DNA of 6,927 nucleotides from NCBI GenBank assembly GCA_018266095.1, contig JAFEBC010000213.1, positions 1-6,927 of the forward strand. Direction: 5' to 3'. Shown piece after piece: positions 6,156 through 6,927 of this stretch. The stretch comes from Deltaproteobacteria bacterium (lineage in GTDB: Bacteria; Myxococcota; Myxococcia; Myxococcales; 40CM-4-68-19). Positions within the stretch are counted from its first letter, which is position 1. Each line of letters opens with the position of its first letter. Below the pieces are notes generated by a model, which ran no database searches, was not told where the DNA came from, and saw only the letters and a list, made by a program, of their open reading frames with translations. The translations under genes were made by a program, and so were the position numbers.

Positions 6156-6731
6156 CTAGTTCGACGCCACCGAGGACGCCTGGTGCAGCCGCGCCGCGAT
6201 CTGCACCTCGATGCGGTCCCCGGCCTTGACGCCACCCAGCGACGGCCGCTCGATGCCGAAGTCCTCGGCGTTCAGCACGAAGAGCAAGTGCGCGAACATC
6301 AGATTCCGCTCGCGCACCACGCGCACCGGCACGGACAGCTTGTGCTCCACGCCGTGCAGCCGCAGCGTGCCCGCGAACGTCACCGTGCTGTCCTGGCCCA
6401 CGGCCGGCGAGGTGCCCTCGAACTCGGCCACCGCGAACTTGTCGCTCTCCAGCGCCTTCGCCAGCGCCACGTCCACGAGCGCGTTGCCCGATTCGAACGA
6501 GCTCACCGGCACCGTCAGCTTGGCGTGCCCGCCCTCGGCCGTCAGCGACACCTGGCCGTCGAGCGCGTGCGAGATCGTCGAGAGCTGGCTCTTGCCCAGG
6601 TCCACCTGCACGCCCACGAACATCTGGTCGCCCTCGAGCACGTAGCGCCGGGTGTCGCCCGCGTTGGCCGTGCCCAGGACGGTCAGGGCGGCGAGGGCGG
6701 AGGCGGTGGTCAGCGTGCGGCGTGCGGTCAT
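6156..6731 (-). CDS. Exported YceI-domain protein
   Basis: A 191-residue protein with a cleavable signal peptide: Arg4-Arg5, a hydrophobic stretch LTTASALAALTVLG, and a cut after Ala-Asn-Ala24. The mature part matches the YceI family, a lipocalin-like barrel that binds isoprenoid-type lipids in the periplasm. Diagnostic stretches are the closing strand block FAGTLRLHGVEHKLSVPV (119-136), the DKFAVAEFEGT segment (97-107) and the end DFGIERPSLGG...GDRIEVQI (157-178). The length matches the family's usual 180-200 residues. ATG at 6731 is chosen because GGGAG lies six bases upstream and the signal starts there; an in-frame ATG at 6809 would add 26 non-signal residues. Its ligand is not known. The 288-bp gap to the exchanger suggests separate transcription. 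Confidence 0.94.
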   Translation of the reverse strand: MTARRTLTTASALAALTVLGTANAGDTRRYVLEGDQMFVGVQVDLGKSQLSTISHALDGQVSLTAEGGHAKLTVPVSSFESGNALVDVALAKALESDKFAVAEFEGTSPAVGQDSTVTFAGTLRLHGVEHKLSVPVRVVRERNLMFAHLLFVLNAEDFGIERPSLGGVKAGDRIEVQIAARLHQASSVASN

Positions 6732-6737
6732 GGCGGG

Positions 6738-6742
6738 CTCCC
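6738..6742 (-). promoter_or_regulatory. Ribosome-binding site of the YceI-domain gene
   Basis: On the - strand this reads GGGAG with a six-base spacer to the ATG at 6731. It supports this start over the in-frame ATG at 6809. Confidence 0.75.
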
Positions 6743-6826
6743 GATCGGGCAGACGCGGCCTGTACGGCGAAGTCGCGCTTGCGGTTTGGCGATCGAGCCA
6801 CTTGCGCAAATCGGGCCAACGCGCGC

Positions 6827-6838
6827 CGATTAAAATCG
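6827..6838. promoter_or_regulatory. Near-symmetrical AT-rich core, possible (bidirectional) -10 element
   Basis: CGATT and AATCG arms around AA form the only AT-rich island in the right-hand upstream region. Read on the - strand it contains TTTAAT, and on the + strand TAAAAT, each five of six to the -10 consensus. The - strand version would start transcription about 90 bases before the YceI ATG. No good -35 hexamer is visible at 16-18 bp on either strand, so this is tentative. Confidence 0.35.
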
Positions 6839-6863
6839 CCCGTGATTTCAGCCTGTTACGATT

Positions 6864-6927
6864 GTGACCGACCGTGGCCGGTCCGACACCAAGTCAGTCC
6901 GACAGCGCCTGGCCCAAGAGTTCTGGA
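6864..6927 (+). CDS. Possible start of a divergent gene, cut by the window end
   Basis: A GTG at 6864 opens a frame that runs to the window edge and reads MTDRGRSDTKSVRQ followed by RLAQEFW. Of the three + frames here, all open, this one has the most G/C in third codon positions (16 of 20 by hand count), as expected for this genome. There is no clear Shine-Dalgarno sequence before it. It is too short to identify, and its reality depends on sequence beyond the window. Confidence 0.3.
   Translation, partial: MTDRGRSDTKSVRQRLAQEFW
6870..6904. repeat. Small hairpin plus GTCCGACA direct repeat
   Basis: GACCG (6870-6874) pairs with CGGTC (6879-6883) around TGGC. The octamer GTCCGACA occurs at 6881-6888 and again at 6897-6904, a 16-base period. 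This could be a binding site for a regulator of the divergent pair, or simply chance, since it may also lie inside coding sequence. Confidence 0.3.

Noticed and set aside
6732..6809. Extension of the YceI protein to ATG 6809.
   Set aside because: The 26 extra residues are charged and precede a clean signal peptide, and GGGAG is placed for ATG 6731.
6082..6819. A 245-residue - strand frame overlapping the YceI gene.
   Set aside because: It is a shadow: the overlapping frame carries the YceI motifs and signal peptide, while this one is Arg/Gly-rich with no motif.
4647..6833. A 728-residue open frame on the + strand across the exchanger and YceI genes.
   Set aside because: It is rich in Arg, His and Gln without domains, and lies opposite two well-supported - strand genes and their intergenic region. 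It is a compositional artefact.

Overview
The window is GC-rich DNA (about 65-75% G+C in the stretches counted by hand) from what is most likely a myxobacterium (Myxococcota) or a close relative. This rests on the combination of very high GC, several lipoproteins and exported proteins, an alanine/lysine-rich spacer in front of an M13 peptidase, and the family mix. No rRNA or other phylogenetic marker is present, so the assignment is an inference. I see no RNA genes, insertion sequences, CRISPR arrays or phage genes.

Layout: three genes on the + strand fill the left 4.1 kb and converge on three genes on the - strand. On the + strand are (1) a complete M13-family (neprilysin/PepO-like) zinc metallopeptidase exported as a probable lipoprotein, 76-2343; (2) a lipoprotein of the LolA/LolB-like outer-membrane-lipoprotein-sorting fold, 2461-3198; and (3) a secreted protein of unknown function, 3332-4078, lying in a block with clearly lower GC (about 58%). 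On the - strand, read right to left, are (4) a small exported YceI-domain protein, 6156-6731; (5) a membrane cation exchanger of the CaCA (Na+/Ca2+ exchanger-like) superfamily, 4692-5867; and (6) a small cytosolic protein with an N-terminal Cys4 zinc ribbon and a C-terminal coiled coil, 4155-4658. Genes 5 and 6 are only 33 bp apart and are probably co-transcribed. The last ~64 bases may hold the start of a divergent + strand gene, but this is weak.

Four of the six genes encode cell-envelope proteins with export signals, and a fifth is an integral membrane transporter. Apart from the exchanger/zinc-ribbon pair, nothing argues for one shared pathway; this looks like an ordinary chromosomal neighbourhood. 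The more interesting parts are the low-GC secreted orphan, the exchanger with its small zinc-ribbon partner and a potentially structured 5' leader, a short tandem octamer resembling a common interspersed repeat, and a near-symmetrical AT-rich core in the right-hand divergent region. Two start sites were moved from the longest possible ORF because a good ribosome-binding site sits in front of an internal start: GTG for the exchanger and ATG for the YceI protein.
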